NCBI GenBank assembly: GCA_963920765.1
Contig: OY987245.1
Span: 17,004,727-17,068,726 of the forward strand
Source of the DNA: Ulota crispa
Lineage: Eukaryota; Streptophyta; Bryopsida; Orthotrichales; Orthotrichaceae
Direction: 5' to 3'
Length of the DNA stretch: 64,000 nucleotides
This document shows positions 12,210-24,086 of this stretch, one piece after another (position 1 is the stretch's first letter; every line of letters begins with the position of its first letter). The position numbers were made by a program, and so were the translations under genes. The notes beneath the pieces are model-generated. The model saw nothing but the letters and a program-made list of their open reading frames with translations, ran no database searches and had not been told where the DNA came from.

Positions 12210-12899
12210 TTAATCAATTTTTTTATATTATTGTTTATATGGTTACGTTTTTTGATGTACTTTTCCAACGATTATCAATAAAATTTGAATTCAAAAACTC
12301 AGTCTTCTTTCTAAATTGTTCATGTATTGAATACTAATGGTTTTCTTTAGATTTTTATTTTGTTTTTTTGTATATTTAAATTCTAACTAGGAGAATATGT
12401 TTTGGAATTTTCATCCAGCTCTGAAACTTCATAATAAAGGCCCATTTTTAAAATTAAGAAAGTAGTTTTTAATGTACGTAGAACATACTTATTTCTTTTG
12501 AGCTATAAAATACTTGCGCACATGAGTTTGAAAATTAATATATATACCAAATAAATGTTAAAAGCCATTGCAAGCAAGTACATGGGTAAATAGTCAAGTT
12601 CTTGCATACATGGTGTATGTTTGCATTGTTCGAAATTGGAAGGCATATTAATTGGCTTAACTAAGAGCATGAAGATTGTGACACTCAATTGTATTGAAGC
12701 TATACAAAGAAAAAATTAGAGTGGATTTTGGTTTCAAATCACTTTTCTTTAAAAATGTCAAAATTGTAAATATATGCTAACTGAAGACAACAAAATTTTT
12801 TGTTCCTTCTATTGGGCAAATTAGGTTTTTTCTTTGGGGTTAAAAGAATATTGTTCTATTGTGAATGAGTGATAGCAAAAATGTTCTTGATCTTTTGAA

Positions 12900-13876
12900 C
12901 CCCTAAAGGACCATTGTCCTTTTGAGGGACAAATGAGATTTTGAGCATGTACCTAACTACCTATGGCTAAACAACCTAAACTAAACTACTTTGTGTGATT
13001 TTTTGAAACTTTTATTTAAGATGGGAAATTCAAAGGTCTGTGTGGGCATCCAATTTTTCCTTCATTTTGACATTTATTGAAGAAGTTATGCATGAATATT
13101 TGCAAAATAGGGGAGAGCAAGCAACCAAACACTTTTTTCAAAATAACTTTTTTTCAAAATAAAACCCTTAAATTGGTTCTTTAGATTTAAGCATATGTGG
13201 GGAGCTTTGAATCATTCAATTTTGATTTATGAGTGAAAGGTTTTAGTTTGTGGGCAAGTACATGACTCCCATACCTCCATTCCTTTTGCCTTTGCCCTTT
13301 GGTGCTTTACTTTTTTGAGCTCTTTGTGAATTTGTTTTTTAACTTCTTTTTTTCCAAGTTGTAGTAGACTAAGATTCCTTAGTTGGTTTTCACCATTTGG
13401 ATCAAAGTAAATAAATTTTGAATTTTGAATATTACACAAATCCCCCATTTTGGCGTAGTGTATATGCAAATTTGATGGCCTTACGGCATTGCAATATTTT
13501 ACAAAGTGTGATTCACACCTCCAGTTTGTTTGAAAATTCTCCCACACTTACTTAACTTGGTCTTCTACATGGAGAAATAAACCTCAACTTTGCATAGAGC
13601 AATTTTTTTGATTTAGGGGTGGTTAAAGGCTTCTGAAATTTTTGGGCAACAAGAAAAAAAACTTTTTATTTCACTTCAGATGTCAATATCTCACTCCTCT
13701 ACGTCTAGGATGAGTTGAATTTTTTTTCCACAAGTACCTGAGTACCTCCCATAGTCTAGGGCAACATCTTATAATTGCATTTCCAAAAACAATTATTTTT
13801 GTACCTTTCTACTCATTCCTCCAAAGTGACAGTTTTCAATAACTATCACTAAAAAAAGGGCTTGGTCCTTTAGGGG
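12900..13876. mobile_element. TTAA-flanked inverted-repeat element, copy 2
   Basis: The left end is CCCCTAAAGGACCATTGTCC, preceded by TTGAA; the right end is GGTCCTTTAGGGG, followed by TTAA. It is the same family as copy 1, about 700 bp downstream in the same orientation. The TTGA at the left shows a mutated or imprecise target site. The minus-strand open stretch near 13227-13547 is not conserved in copy 1 and is not called as a gene. Confidence 0.72.
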
Positions 13877-13901
13877 TTAAAACATGATAGAACATACATT
13901 A

Positions 13902-14060
13902 ACTGTCCCCTTTATTAATTTTTCCTTATTTAGGCTTGATTTGGAGAGGCCATTGAGTTTTTGGAAGTTAGTTAATATTGAATGTGGTGTATCTAAATGA
14001 CTAAATGAACCAATATCGAAACCAAATTTTATTATATTTTCACAACAAGCAATTATACAC
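13902..14060. mobile_element. Half copy of the hAT-like miniature element
   Basis: It shares the order TTTAGGCTTGATTTGGA..GAGGCCATTGAG..TTAGTTAATATTGAATGTGGTGTATCTAAAT with the right half of the element at 4671-5082. The other half and the termini are missing, so it is a decayed fragment. Confidence 0.55.
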
Positions 14061-15481
14061 CCTTCAAAAGTTCAAATCATGATAATTTATAATATTTATA
14101 TTATAATGTACTGACTATTAAAAAGATCTAGCCTGATATATTGGGCCTATTTGCCAAGAGAGGACCGATGCTCTACATTGAATATTACATTCAAGTAGCC
14201 CCACACTAATTTCTCAGTAGTTCACATTATACAAATATTTGCTACTATAGTAGTTTTCTAAAAAAATTACTGCAGCAAACAATTTTTGAATTTAAAAGCA
14301 TATCAACAATAATAATGCTAAAAGAAACTAGCAGCACCTAAATCAAAATCATGTGAGATCTAAGTATTTAAATTGTTGCATACACCTCCAGGCCGAGGCT
14401 CCAAGTGGTCAAGTGATGAGTCATGAGGTAACTTATCAGGGTAAGATAACCTATTGACATGTCAAGGCAACCTAAATACAATAGTCAGTGTCAACAACTT
14501 ACGAGTACACGTGTCCACTACCAAAGTGATTCCAGTTCCCTCACTTCCATCATGAATTTCAGGAAACCCTATTTTAAACAGCTTCGAATTGGCGGCGCCA
14601 CGTAGACTCCCGCCAACCTCTCTCCACTCCTCTCCCCGCCCTCGCACGGAACGACACTTCTACCCAGTTATTCTGCTGTCTGTCGGCACTCCCTTTGTGC
14701 GTTCGTGCGGCGAAGTCCCATGCAACTCGCTTCGGCTTCATCTCACCAATGCTTCTCTCCCATTCCTCACTGCACCTCGTCGACTTCGACTTCTGCGTGC
14801 AATTCCTGTGCCACTACTCAGCCTGCTGGCGAGCTGCTCCTCCATCCAATTCTCTCTTGCAGCCTGGAACAGCAACTGCAACTGCGCCACTTTTCTCTCT
14901 CGACTACGACAGGCGGTAAATACTTCTAAATTATCTATCGTCCTCTGAGTCATGCTGATCGTGATTATTGTCGTCCATTCCTAGAATTCTTCTCTCCGAT
15001 CACCTTTGTAGCTCTCTCCCCACCACTTTCCTTCCTCGATTTCTTCCACTTCACGTTCTAACTATGAGTCTTCATGGCATTCCATTCCGGCGTAGTCTAT
15101 AGCTATGCTACTCTTCAGTTGCAATGGAGTGCATCTGGATGTGGCTGCATAATCTCTCCACCTCCAGGACACTTTTTCTGTGCTAGTCTGCTAGAGCGCT
15201 ACCCCTCCGAGGGTCCTCCAGATTCACACTTCTAGATATTAAGTTTCTACACGAGTACACATCCCCTGCACTTCTCATGCATTTGTGCACTTTTGGTTTC
15301 AGTCACACTGATTTTTGGTTCCTCTGTAGTTAGATTCAGTAGTCGAGACTTCGTCGTAGCAGTTTGTTTCCACGGAGAACGTAGATTCGCCTCATGCTGA
15401 AAAACTGCTGTGTTGTGATGAAATACTGCTGTGTTGTGATGCAGATTAGTCTGTCGGAGTATCAGCTGACTGCGTGCCACC
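14061..15481 (+). other. Upstream region and probable 5' leader of the finger-protein gene
   Basis: From about 14580 to 15240 the base composition becomes C-rich and stop-poor on both strands (CTCCCGCCAACCTCTCTCCACTCC). This resembles a plant 5' UTR or CpG-rich promoter more than the AT-rich flanks. Several overlapping open frames here have Ser/Pro/Leu-rich, unconvincing translations. A short duplicated motif (CTGCTGTGTTGTGATG) occurs twice at about 15406-15442. An unseen first exon is possible. Confidence 0.4.
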
Positions 15482-15979
15482 ATGACACCCGGCAAGCGAC
15501 GCTCATCAGAGCCCAGACACCTCGCTAGGATGCAAAAGACATGCCCCCGCAGGGATTGTCCCAACCCGACCCGAGGAATGGAATGGAGAGGCTCACCCAA
15601 ACAGCTTCAGTACCACTGCTTTGGCTGCTGGAGGAAGTTCAACTACGGTGGAATTCTGCGATCCTGGGCGACACAAGTGACTCCGTCTGTCGCTTGGCTC
15701 CGAGGGCTCCCTGAACACGAGAGGAGCAAACCTCCAGATCTTCTTGATCCACCACGCCGTTCAGTTTCGCCAGAGCATGAGCCACGGCTGCGTTCAGTTT
15801 CGCCAGAGCTTGAGCCAATATTAAGACGTTCAGTTTCGCCAGTGCCTGATCCACCGCGCCGTTCCGTTTCGCCAGTACCTGCAGCACAGGCTGCACAGCA
15901 AGTTCATGGTAGAACAATGGGCGTTCAACTTAATTTGGTAGCTATCACTGGTGTTGGCAAACATTTGTGCAGATGCAAA

Positions 15980-16062
<83 letters not shown>

Positions 16063-17835
16063 AAACCACAAACCACAAACCTGGGGCATTTGCAAGTCAC
16101 TGATATGGAACTTAGCTCACTAAACACCATATTAGTTAAATTGGGAAAAACAGGGGTTCCATTTTGTACTCCACCTTAAATCCAAAAAGTTATCTTAAAT
16201 CAAATCATATTCAAAGGTATCAAATTCAGTCTGAGCAGCTAAGAAGTTTTTCCTCCCAAATTCCTCCTCTCAGGTGAGGACACATGTACCAGAAAAAACG
16301 CTCGAGCTTGGATTAAGGTGATCACCTTAATCCTTCAGAAGTCCCAAAATGTACTGTTTTTCTCAATTTAATTAATATGGTGTAGTAGCCTACTAATTGG
16401 TGGAGTTGATGCCAGATTCCACTAACGTCTCTGTTTGCGTTATGTTGAGTTAACCAATCCAGACAGGGGTCCAGACTCCGGACTTTAAAGAACATGCATG
16501 GTGCCATTCCTATAACTTCGACAGTGATTGGTGTTCAACTTGAGCTTGATTGCTAGTAATCCCAGAATGATAGCAAAACGCCATGACTTTCTAATCTTTA
16601 TAGTGTCCTGTCTTGTTCTTTCCAGTTCCGCTAGTGCATCTGGGTTTTGCTAATCAGGAATTTGGAACCGGAAAACTGCAATAGTAATGAGCCGCTCCGT
16701 CGTGTACCAGGAGCATGCTGCTGCAAAATCTAACATTATGACTGATGTTGCAATGTTGCAGGGCTGGCCGCAGGACAGGCCGAGCCATCAGTTGCTAGCT
16801 CATCTCAAATAAGAGGCCGTGCTGCCCGAGGCTTGCATGATGTCGCTGATTCCTACCTGACTTTGGGTCCTGCAGAGCTCGGCCTCGAGAGGAACCTCAG
16901 AGCAGACAACGTGCAGAGAAAGGTAACTAAGATACATTCAACCCTGTCATTCCTATCTTAAGCACAAGTCAAATTATTTGTAACTTAAATAGGATAGTTT
17001 CAGGCTGCGCAAGAGGTGTATTATAGACTTAGAGATGCTGTTCCAGCAGAGACTCTAGGCTAATTCTTCATCTCACCGACATGCACAACACTAATAATAC
17101 TATACATTGGTACCATGTTGATGAATTCGATTGCTACCAACTTCTGCAGCATCATCCACTTCGATCAAAACTTCAAACCCAATATCAGCTCCGAAATGGG
17201 CTTCTAACAGATAACCGTTTCTTCTGTTTTATCCGATGTGACCCCATCAGCAGGAATCAGGAGCTCGTGCCATGCAGGGTTATGATAGAGAGGCTGGTGG
17301 ATCAGCCTCGGCTGACATTGACTTGGTGGGAAACTGTGCTGGTGAAGGCGCACGGAATGGCATTCGAGCACCAACTCCTACCTGGCATGATCTGAAGATT
17401 GATCTGACTCCATTCGACACCTTCGATGAGTTTGGAGTTGGTGGCAGCCCCAGCGATTTGCTCCTCCAGCCATTTGATGACTTTGGAGTTGGTGGCTGGA
17501 ACGATTTTATTCCACAGCCACTTGGTGAGTTCGGGGTTGGTGACTCGGCCTTACCGACCTTGAGCTTCAACAGTGCAGACAGCTTCTGGGAGGATGGGGC
17601 TTCCAGCTTTGGAATCGAGTTCCCAGCTGTAGCTGTTCCCGAGCCACCTGGCACCATTATCATTTCTGCTTCGGACAACTCACACGATGTGCAGAGCTCG
17701 AACCATTCTAACACGGCCTCAAGTGCTAGTCCTACAGCCGAGCATTTGGTTTTGCCACAAGGGAAAACTGTGAAGATATCGTTCCTTCGGTACGCTGTAC
17801 CCACGGTGACTTGTATGTATGCACTGAGCTGCTGA
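15482..17835 (+). CDS. Unrecognised three-exon gene: four-cysteine finger, RSVSP repeats and FGVGG repeats
   Basis: Exons 15482-15908, 16762-16922 and 17251-17835 join in frame (phases 1 and 0), giving 390 aa. The start ATG has a CCACCATGA context. Residues 21-53 read as a finger, C-x4-C, 19 residues, C-x2-C, then WRKF. This spacing and the YHCFGCWRKF half resemble the zinc ribbons of IS1/MULE-type transposases and other DNA-binding ribbons. Four RSVSP motifs follow at 93-97, 104-108, 116-120 and 127-131, typical of proline-directed or SR kinase sites. Exon 2 is Arg/Leu-rich. Exon 3 has three acidic-aromatic repeats (E/D)FGVG(G/D) at about 256, 273 and 289, resembling an activation domain, and a Ser-rich tail. 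The last residues (KTVKISFLRYAVPT) look like the start of a folded domain, so a missed 3' exon is possible. The function is unknown; a nuclear DNA- or RNA-binding regulator is my inference. Confidence 0.6.
15981..16061. repeat. (TA)n microsatellite in intron 1 of the finger-protein gene
   Basis: About 40 uninterrupted TA dinucleotides lie 70 bp after the GTAGAA donor. Both strands translate as Tyr-Ile runs, which are not coding. Confidence 0.97.
16133..16380. mobile_element. Miniature inverted-repeat element (ATTCGTTAAATTGGG family) in intron 1 of the finger-protein gene
   Basis: The ends are ATTAGTTAAATTGGGAAAAA and TTTTTCTCAATTTAATTAAT. Internal blocks shared with the copies at 19040 and 21208 include TTTTGTACTCCACCTTAAATC, ATTCCTCCTCTCA and the TCAGAAGTCCCAAAATGTAC arm. 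The order is inverted relative to them. Confidence 0.8.
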
Positions 17836-19039
17836 TCAATTTGAGGTACTTAATTGTCTCCAGCTTTTGCCCTGACCAGACTGTATGTTGGTTCTGTTCT
17901 GCTAGACGACGGGGCTTTCTGTACGGACACCCTTGTGTGAGCAAGTGGATTGAGAAACTATTATATCGGTGGCTATTTTTGGACGAGGTATTATTTGGCA
18001 AAGCAAGCCTGGTGGTGAAGAGTGACTACACCCATGCATGGACCTGTGCAATTATAGCATCCGCGCTTGAGCTGCTAAGAAAGCGATACAGATGTGGGGT
18101 TGTTCTGATATATTGATTTGTTACTACCTGATACGGTCTCAAGGCAAACAGGTTTGAGAAATCTGATTGTGTTAGAGATCTCAAAATACCTACACAGCAA
18201 TCTGTGACTGGGAGCAGTTTAGTCAGAATGAAGTGGGAACTCTGTCATTTAGTTTGATTAAAGATGGAACTTGTGTCAAGCAAAGTCTATTCTTCTTTGG
18301 TGATCACTTAATTGCTAGCAATTTAAGAGTGTCTGCAGTATGATGACGTCAAACAGCATCATACGTCTACACGAGTCACGGAAGAATCCACCACTTTGGT
18401 ATGAGTAATCTTACTAAATTTTGCTTAATCTATGTTTGCTGTTGACCTCCGGACTTGAGCCTGTTTCGACCTTGTAGTAGGAGAGGATTTGTTTTCGTTC
18501 CAAGGCAACTTCCGGGTACTAGTATACTTACACTAGTCCACACAGTCGACCCTTCTGAATTCTGATGGCTCGTTTCCATGTGGGCTGTATGAGCAAAGGT
18601 TGCAACCAACTAATGGTCAACCAACTAATGGTCAACCTGGGCGTCATCGGTGTCATATTTTCCAGCGAGGACGATCGTGTTTAACAGTGTAAAGCTGTAA
18701 TGTCTGAAAGCCACATGGAAGCGCTTAAATAGTTCAGAAACAAGGTCAACAGCTTAAGGTTTTTGTTTAGTCTCAGATTTATACAATTAAAATTGTCGGT
18801 TGAGACTGCAGAATAATGAAGTATTGTTGTTAGAGTCGGATGAAATGATAACTTTAGACTGAACCTTGTTTGACATGACTCTTTCAGGCCTCCAATTATT
18901 GTATTATCTTACTTGTAAGTTGAAGATATCCACGTGCCCACTGCCTTTTTGAGTAATCTGAGCTTCAAGTCAGAAATACTAACTAGTTTTGGTCGTGATC
19001 AGCCTCGTAAATCAGCTTAGGAGCCTGCTAAAAGACAAT
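17836..19039. other. 3' flank of the finger-protein gene and intergenic DNA
   Basis: A plus-strand open stretch to about 18116 follows the stop in another frame. It has no consensus splice link to the gene and no recognisable domain, so I treat it as 3' UTR or non-coding. The rest shows a small direct duplication (CAACTAATGGTCAACC at about 18608-18637) and nothing else. Confidence 0.45.
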
Positions 19040-19305
19040 AACACGTAATTCGTTAAATTGGGGAGAAAGTGAAAAACAGTACATTTTGGGACTTCTGAAG
19101 GTTTCAGGTGACCACCTGAAACCGAGCTCACAACATTTTTTTAGTACACGTGCCGAGGAATTTGCAAAGGAAAAAATCTTAGAGGTTAAGACTAAATTTG
19201 ATACCTTCAAATCTGATTTCAAATCTGATTTAAAGTGACTTTTTGGGTTTAAGATGGAGTACAAAACGGTACCTCTATTTTTCCCAATTTAACGAATAAT
19301 GCGTT
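19040..19305. mobile_element. Miniature inverted-repeat element (ATTCGTTAAATTGGG family)
   Basis: The ends AATTCGTTAAATTGGGGAGA and TTTTTCCCAATTTAACGAAT are complementary. The interior carries CAGGTGACCACCTG, GTACACGTGCCGAGGAATTTG and GGAGTACAAAACGGTACC, shared with the copy at 21208. Confidence 0.88.
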
Positions 19306-21207
19306 CCATACTCGACCAGACTCGGAATGGCAGTTCTATGCTTGGTTTTTGCTGAATGGCCTGATTTGGTGTTACTGTTTTAACATGCTCGATTGTGGCA
19401 TTTTGCGGGGCTCTTGGAGTTGTTAGTCGGTGTTTAATATGCTCGATTGTTGCATTGTGCAGGCTCATGGAGTTGGAGGGAGCTGGGCCACTGCTGGGGT
19501 GGGTTGGGACTTGGGACTTGGGAGTGAGGAGAGAGGACAGAGGGATGCGGCGGGCTCTCGTCTACCTCAATGAACTGTGGCTGGCACTTCAATGGAAGTA
19601 ACTTTTATTTTCTTTATTGTCTAGCGGATGGATACGGATTGGATAGGTTTGAGAGGCACTAGAGCAAGCCTTAAAGGAAGACAGTTCAAAGGTGACCTGT
19701 GAATGTGATGCCTTCTGGCCAAGTGAGCGCTCACCCCAGGCATCAATCAATAATGGCCATTCTGCGATGTTTTTGATGTTGGTTTTCTCGGTCACATAGG
19801 ACTAGGAGGCTGTCTCTAGCTGGGGAGTCTAGGAGTGCAGGCCTGACCACTTGTTCATTAAGTTTTGCGTACATACAATGATACAATGATAAAGCCGTTA
19901 CGATCTCTTGGGTTTTGCAGAAACTCAGTGTGCAACGCCGAAGACGTTTTGATCCCTTGTTGGTGCTTTATTGGAGTCATATGAGAGTGCGTTTATTTTC
20001 TAGGGTACTGTTTGGTCTTGTTTACTTCAAGATAGGGCTTAGTTGTTTGAAGTTTATTTTCGGAATTGTCTATGCTATCGATGTTTGTGGGGTCATTCAT
20101 GAATGTGGATGAACGTTGATTCTTTCCTTCGCTCCCTTGATACCTAAGCACAGCTCAAATGTCCACGATATCTTAATTTTAGTTTTTTTTGCGTTTTTGG
20201 TGACTGTTGTTGTCACAAAGAGCTCTGCTCTTGGGAGTTGCTAAGTTTTTTGTACAGGTGCCATGTGAGTGCACTTAGTACTGTAATTTTATGTAGTGAG
20301 CATAGGGCACTGGTTAATATAAATCATGTTAATATTTGAATTTACACCTCACACAAGGTTGCCAAATTAGGTGTTTATCAAAATATTGACTGTTTTGCGT
20401 GATCTTAGTTCTAAACTTCTAAGGCTCATGTTTAATACTAAACCATTTTGTAAAATGCCTTTTGTAAAACAAATTGAAGTCAAGTACTTCAATTGTGGTA
20501 AGTAGCGTTGTTACTTAGGGCAAGTTTAGGCTGTAGGATAGCATAGGCGGACAGAAAAACCAGACTAGCTAGGCAGATTGACTTGTCAGCTCTTGTTTAT
20601 TAGGATATTTTTAGGGTTCTTGACCTAAAAAGGGAAAAATCAAGTCACTATTTTTCATTTTTACTGTGTGCTATGACTTTAAATCCATATTTGGACTTCA
20701 TCTTGGCAAGAAATCACAAATGTGATATTCAAAAGAGGCTTTATTGAGAGTTCTAATCTACTTATGTGAAACTTTGTTGTTTGTATTGGGCAACAATCAC
20801 ATTAGCTATTTAGCATACTAGGGAATTTTGAAATGAATGGCTAGATTAGAAGTAGTAATTGATAATGAAAGGATAGTGTGTGATGGTCAATTTGTGTTTA
20901 AGTAGAGGATGAAGACAGGAATCAAATGTATCAATTCCAATAAGTAATTGAGTTATTGGGCATTCTTTTTTAGCTCAAGCCTAGAAGGTCACTTCGAATG
21001 AAGTTGAATTTCACAACCGAATAAGTTGGAAATCAAGATTCATTGTTGGTGTGCACCGTTTTCCTTCACTTTTGTGCTTTGGATATTAGAATTTAAAAAT
21101 GATGACATTTATATCAAAGTATATGTTGCACTTGTTTGTTTAGGATGTTTGAGGTGGAGAAAGGTATGAAGTTTGCAAGTATGTATCAAGGACTTCAGAA
21201 TTATGTA
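19306..21207. other. Intergenic, no supported feature
   Basis: AT-rich unique-looking DNA with short open frames of no coding character. No RNA gene or inverted-repeat element was recognised. Confidence 0.4.
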
Positions 21208-21466
21208 CAACGCGATATTCATTAAAAAGGGAAAAAGCTTACAAACTGGGACTTTTGCAGGATTAGGGTGGTCACCTTTATTCGAGCTCCAACAATTTTT
21301 TGGGTACACGTGGCCTCACTTGAGAGGAGGAATTTGCAAGGGAAAAAATCTTAGTGGCTCAGATTGATTCTGATACCTGCAAATCTGGTTTAAGGTGGCT
21401 ATTTTGGATTAAGGTGAAATACAAAATGGTACACATGTTTTTCCCCTTTTAATGAATATTGCGTTG
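21208..21466. mobile_element. Miniature inverted-repeat element (ATTCGTTAAATTGGG family)
   Basis: The ends are CAACGCGATATTCATTAAAA and TTTTAATGAATATTGCGTTG, flanked by TA. The interior matches the 19040 copy (GGTGGTCACC, GGTACACGTGGCC, GGAATTTGCAAGGGAAAAAA). Confidence 0.88.
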
Positions 21467-22782
21467 TACGTAGGAGATAGTTTTAGGCTAAAACTAAAAT
21501 TAATTTGTTATATTTCAAAAGGATTTTTAGAATAATCAACATCTTTGTGAAGAAATAAAAGAAATTTGCATTTTTTCTTTCTTAAGAATAACCATTTTGG
21601 CAACTATGTTGATGAATATTTTGATACTTGACAAAAGGTCAAGTTTTGTTTGTGTATTACAAATTCAACAAGTTCAATTGAGTTTCAATAATTTCTGTTA
21701 ATTAGCACCTTAGCAACCTAACTATGTTTCAATCCAATCAACTACAAAAAAATGATGCTCACACTTGATATTGGATTTAGTTGATAATTTTTTCATAATG
21801 TAGAAATACAGAAATTAATTGTAAGTCATGTTATATTGCTTAAATTTGTCGCTCAATAAGCCAAAGTAGCAAAATTGCTAAGAATACTAGAGCAATTGAT
21901 TCATTGTGATTTTTGGATTTTGTAATTCTCAAACTTAGAAAAATATTCTACGCTTAACTTCGTTGGAATACTATCTTGTATACAAATCCAAATAGCAAAG
22001 TAGCAAGCATTGTATATATTTTTAAATTTTCCGATACATATTGTGACATAAAATATCATATATAAATCAATTTTATTAGTTCAACAATTCCTAAATGATA
22101 CACATGTTTCTTGCAATCACATAAAATAATATAAATAGAATTCAACTTGTATGTATTCACCATTATCAAAGAAGTTTAGAGAGTGATTCTTACATGCAGT
22201 ACTACTAGTATACATTGAAGAAGTAATGAGTATTGTTCTGTAAATTCAGTTCTATTTAGTTTTTAAAATAATATGGGTTACCATATAATGAATCTAATAT
22301 TTTTTATAATATTATCCTAGGCCCCTAGTTTGTGATTACATACGTACAACCAAATAACAATAAAATAAAATAAATTAGCAATGGGTTTACTTTGAGATGA
22401 TTCCAAAGATAATAGAATTTGCAACAAAATCTGATTTTGGAAAAAAATATATACTTATCAAATTTGAGAAAAATGAAGATTTTTATGCAAGTGAATATTT
22501 GATTTTGTCTAGAAAACACACATACTTAAATACTTCAAGCTTGGTTATATTAATATAAAGGAAATGCATATACACCTATATGTTTTCTTGATTTTAGAAG
22601 AACTTTTGGCCAAAACAAAATTCTATATCCAACATCTTATTTGTAGATTAAAGTCCAAATTGCATTGAACCTTCAATACGTATATCCACCCATAAAAAAC
22701 TTTGTGTATGTTTAGATTTATGTCATTAGTGATCTGTTCACTCTCTAATATTAGACGTTGATCATTTTTGATATGTTTTCTA
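21467..22782. other. Very AT-rich intergenic DNA, no supported feature
   Basis: No gene, RNA or clear repeat was seen before the element that starts at 22783. Confidence 0.4.
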
Positions 22783-23364
22783 CTCCCTCTGTCCCATTAT
22801 AAAGCTCCAAAAAACTTCTCCATGAGGGATTAACTATAGTTTTAGTCATTATGCTAGTGACAAATGCATTCTAGAATCAATATAGCACCTATCAAAAATC
22901 TGCAAACTCTCAAGTTTTTATGTTGCCGTTTAGACACCCAAATTCCATGCAAAAAGTATCATATTTGTGCATAGTTTGTGAAGGCCGCCAACTCCTCATT
23001 ATTTTAGTCTTCATACTAATGACACATGCATTCTAGAATCAATACACCATCTACCAAATGTGGGCAAAATCTTGAACTTTGATGTTGCCGTTTTGGCACC
23101 CAAAGTCCATGCAAAAAGTACCATATTTGTACATGTTGCTAGTTCCTCATTATTGATGATATCAAGATTAGTAACAACAATGGTACCTCATATGGGCAAG
23201 GCCAAGCTTGTTAGGAGAGGAATGCTCTTTAATTGCTTAACTTGCCCCCATGAGATCATTGGACATGACAAATGCTCTCTAAGCAATTGAAATGAGCAAA
23301 AGGGAGCTTTTTAGTGGGACAAGAACTATGCCTATTTCGGAGCTTTATATTGGGACAGAGGGAG
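22783..23364. mobile_element. Mariner/Stowaway-like element, short form
   Basis: Termini CTCCCTCTGTCCCATTATAA and TTATATTGGGACAGAGGGAG are flanked by TA. It is the reverse-oriented, internally shorter relative of 9642-11044. Both copies keep an open frame over a ~70-codon shared stretch (FVHVASSSLLMI.., PHMGKAKLVRRGMLF, CLTCPHEIIGHDK), at about 23060-23290 here. Confidence 0.87.
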
Positions 23365-24086
23365 TAAGTTTTTAAAGAAAATAGAGTTTTAATATCAGCA
23401 TTTGTACTTTATATGTTGAAACTCCAGAGTGTGTTGAAGCTCCAGAGTGTGTAAATTCTATGCTGCACACGTTTCTCAATTGATGACATATTATTGCATG
23501 AGAAATTCTTCCATTTAATTCTAACTACTGTCGTAGAGAATCATTACTAGAATACAAAATAAGCTACGATAGAAACTAGACAAAAATACACAAAAACATC
23601 CAAAAGAAAAACAACACTTCTTATCATACTTAACTAGACATACGCAGTAACATGGTCAATTATGTCAATGAAAAAAACTACAACATTTTGTACATCATAG
23701 CTCTTCTACAACTATATTTGGTGATTTCCCCTCTTTCAAAGATTTCTTTGAAATAATTACTTCATACGAAGACGGATCAACACTTAAGATTTCAATCAGT
23801 AACGATGGATGTGGTCTTGGTGCATGCACCGTATATTACAAGGGAAATTCCTCTCCTCCCCATATATTTTCCATATACATCAGCTACTATTAAAAATTAG
23901 GTGAAATCGCTATGGAAGGGTTGCTGCAGAATCAGGATACATGCCTCTTCGATCCATTCTATGGTCCTGGTCAGAAATCGTCTGGAAATTGATCAGAACG
24001 CATTTCACTATGGTACAATATCTGACAGCCCTTCAGAAAATCATCAGCACCTCTAGTTGAAGTGCTTAAATGTAGGAGAAAGATTA
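23365..24086. other. 3' flank of the polymerase epsilon gene and intergenic DNA
   Basis: Probably includes the polymerase 3' UTR. No other feature was seen. Confidence 0.4.

Noticed and set aside
13227-13547. 106-codon minus-strand frame
   Set aside because: It lies inside a TTAA-flanked element and is not kept in the sister copy.
14462-14953. Overlapping open frames of 61-119 codons in C-rich DNA
   Set aside because: Several frames on both strands are open at once and the translations are Ser/Pro/Leu-rich without domains. A 5' UTR or promoter explains the composition better.
15830-16180. Open frames with long Tyr-Ile runs
   Set aside because: They come from the (TA)n microsatellite in intron 1 of the finger-protein gene.
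17811-18116. 101-codon plus-strand frame after the finger gene
   Set aside because: No domain, no good splice link and no conservation evidence; kept only as a possible missed exon.
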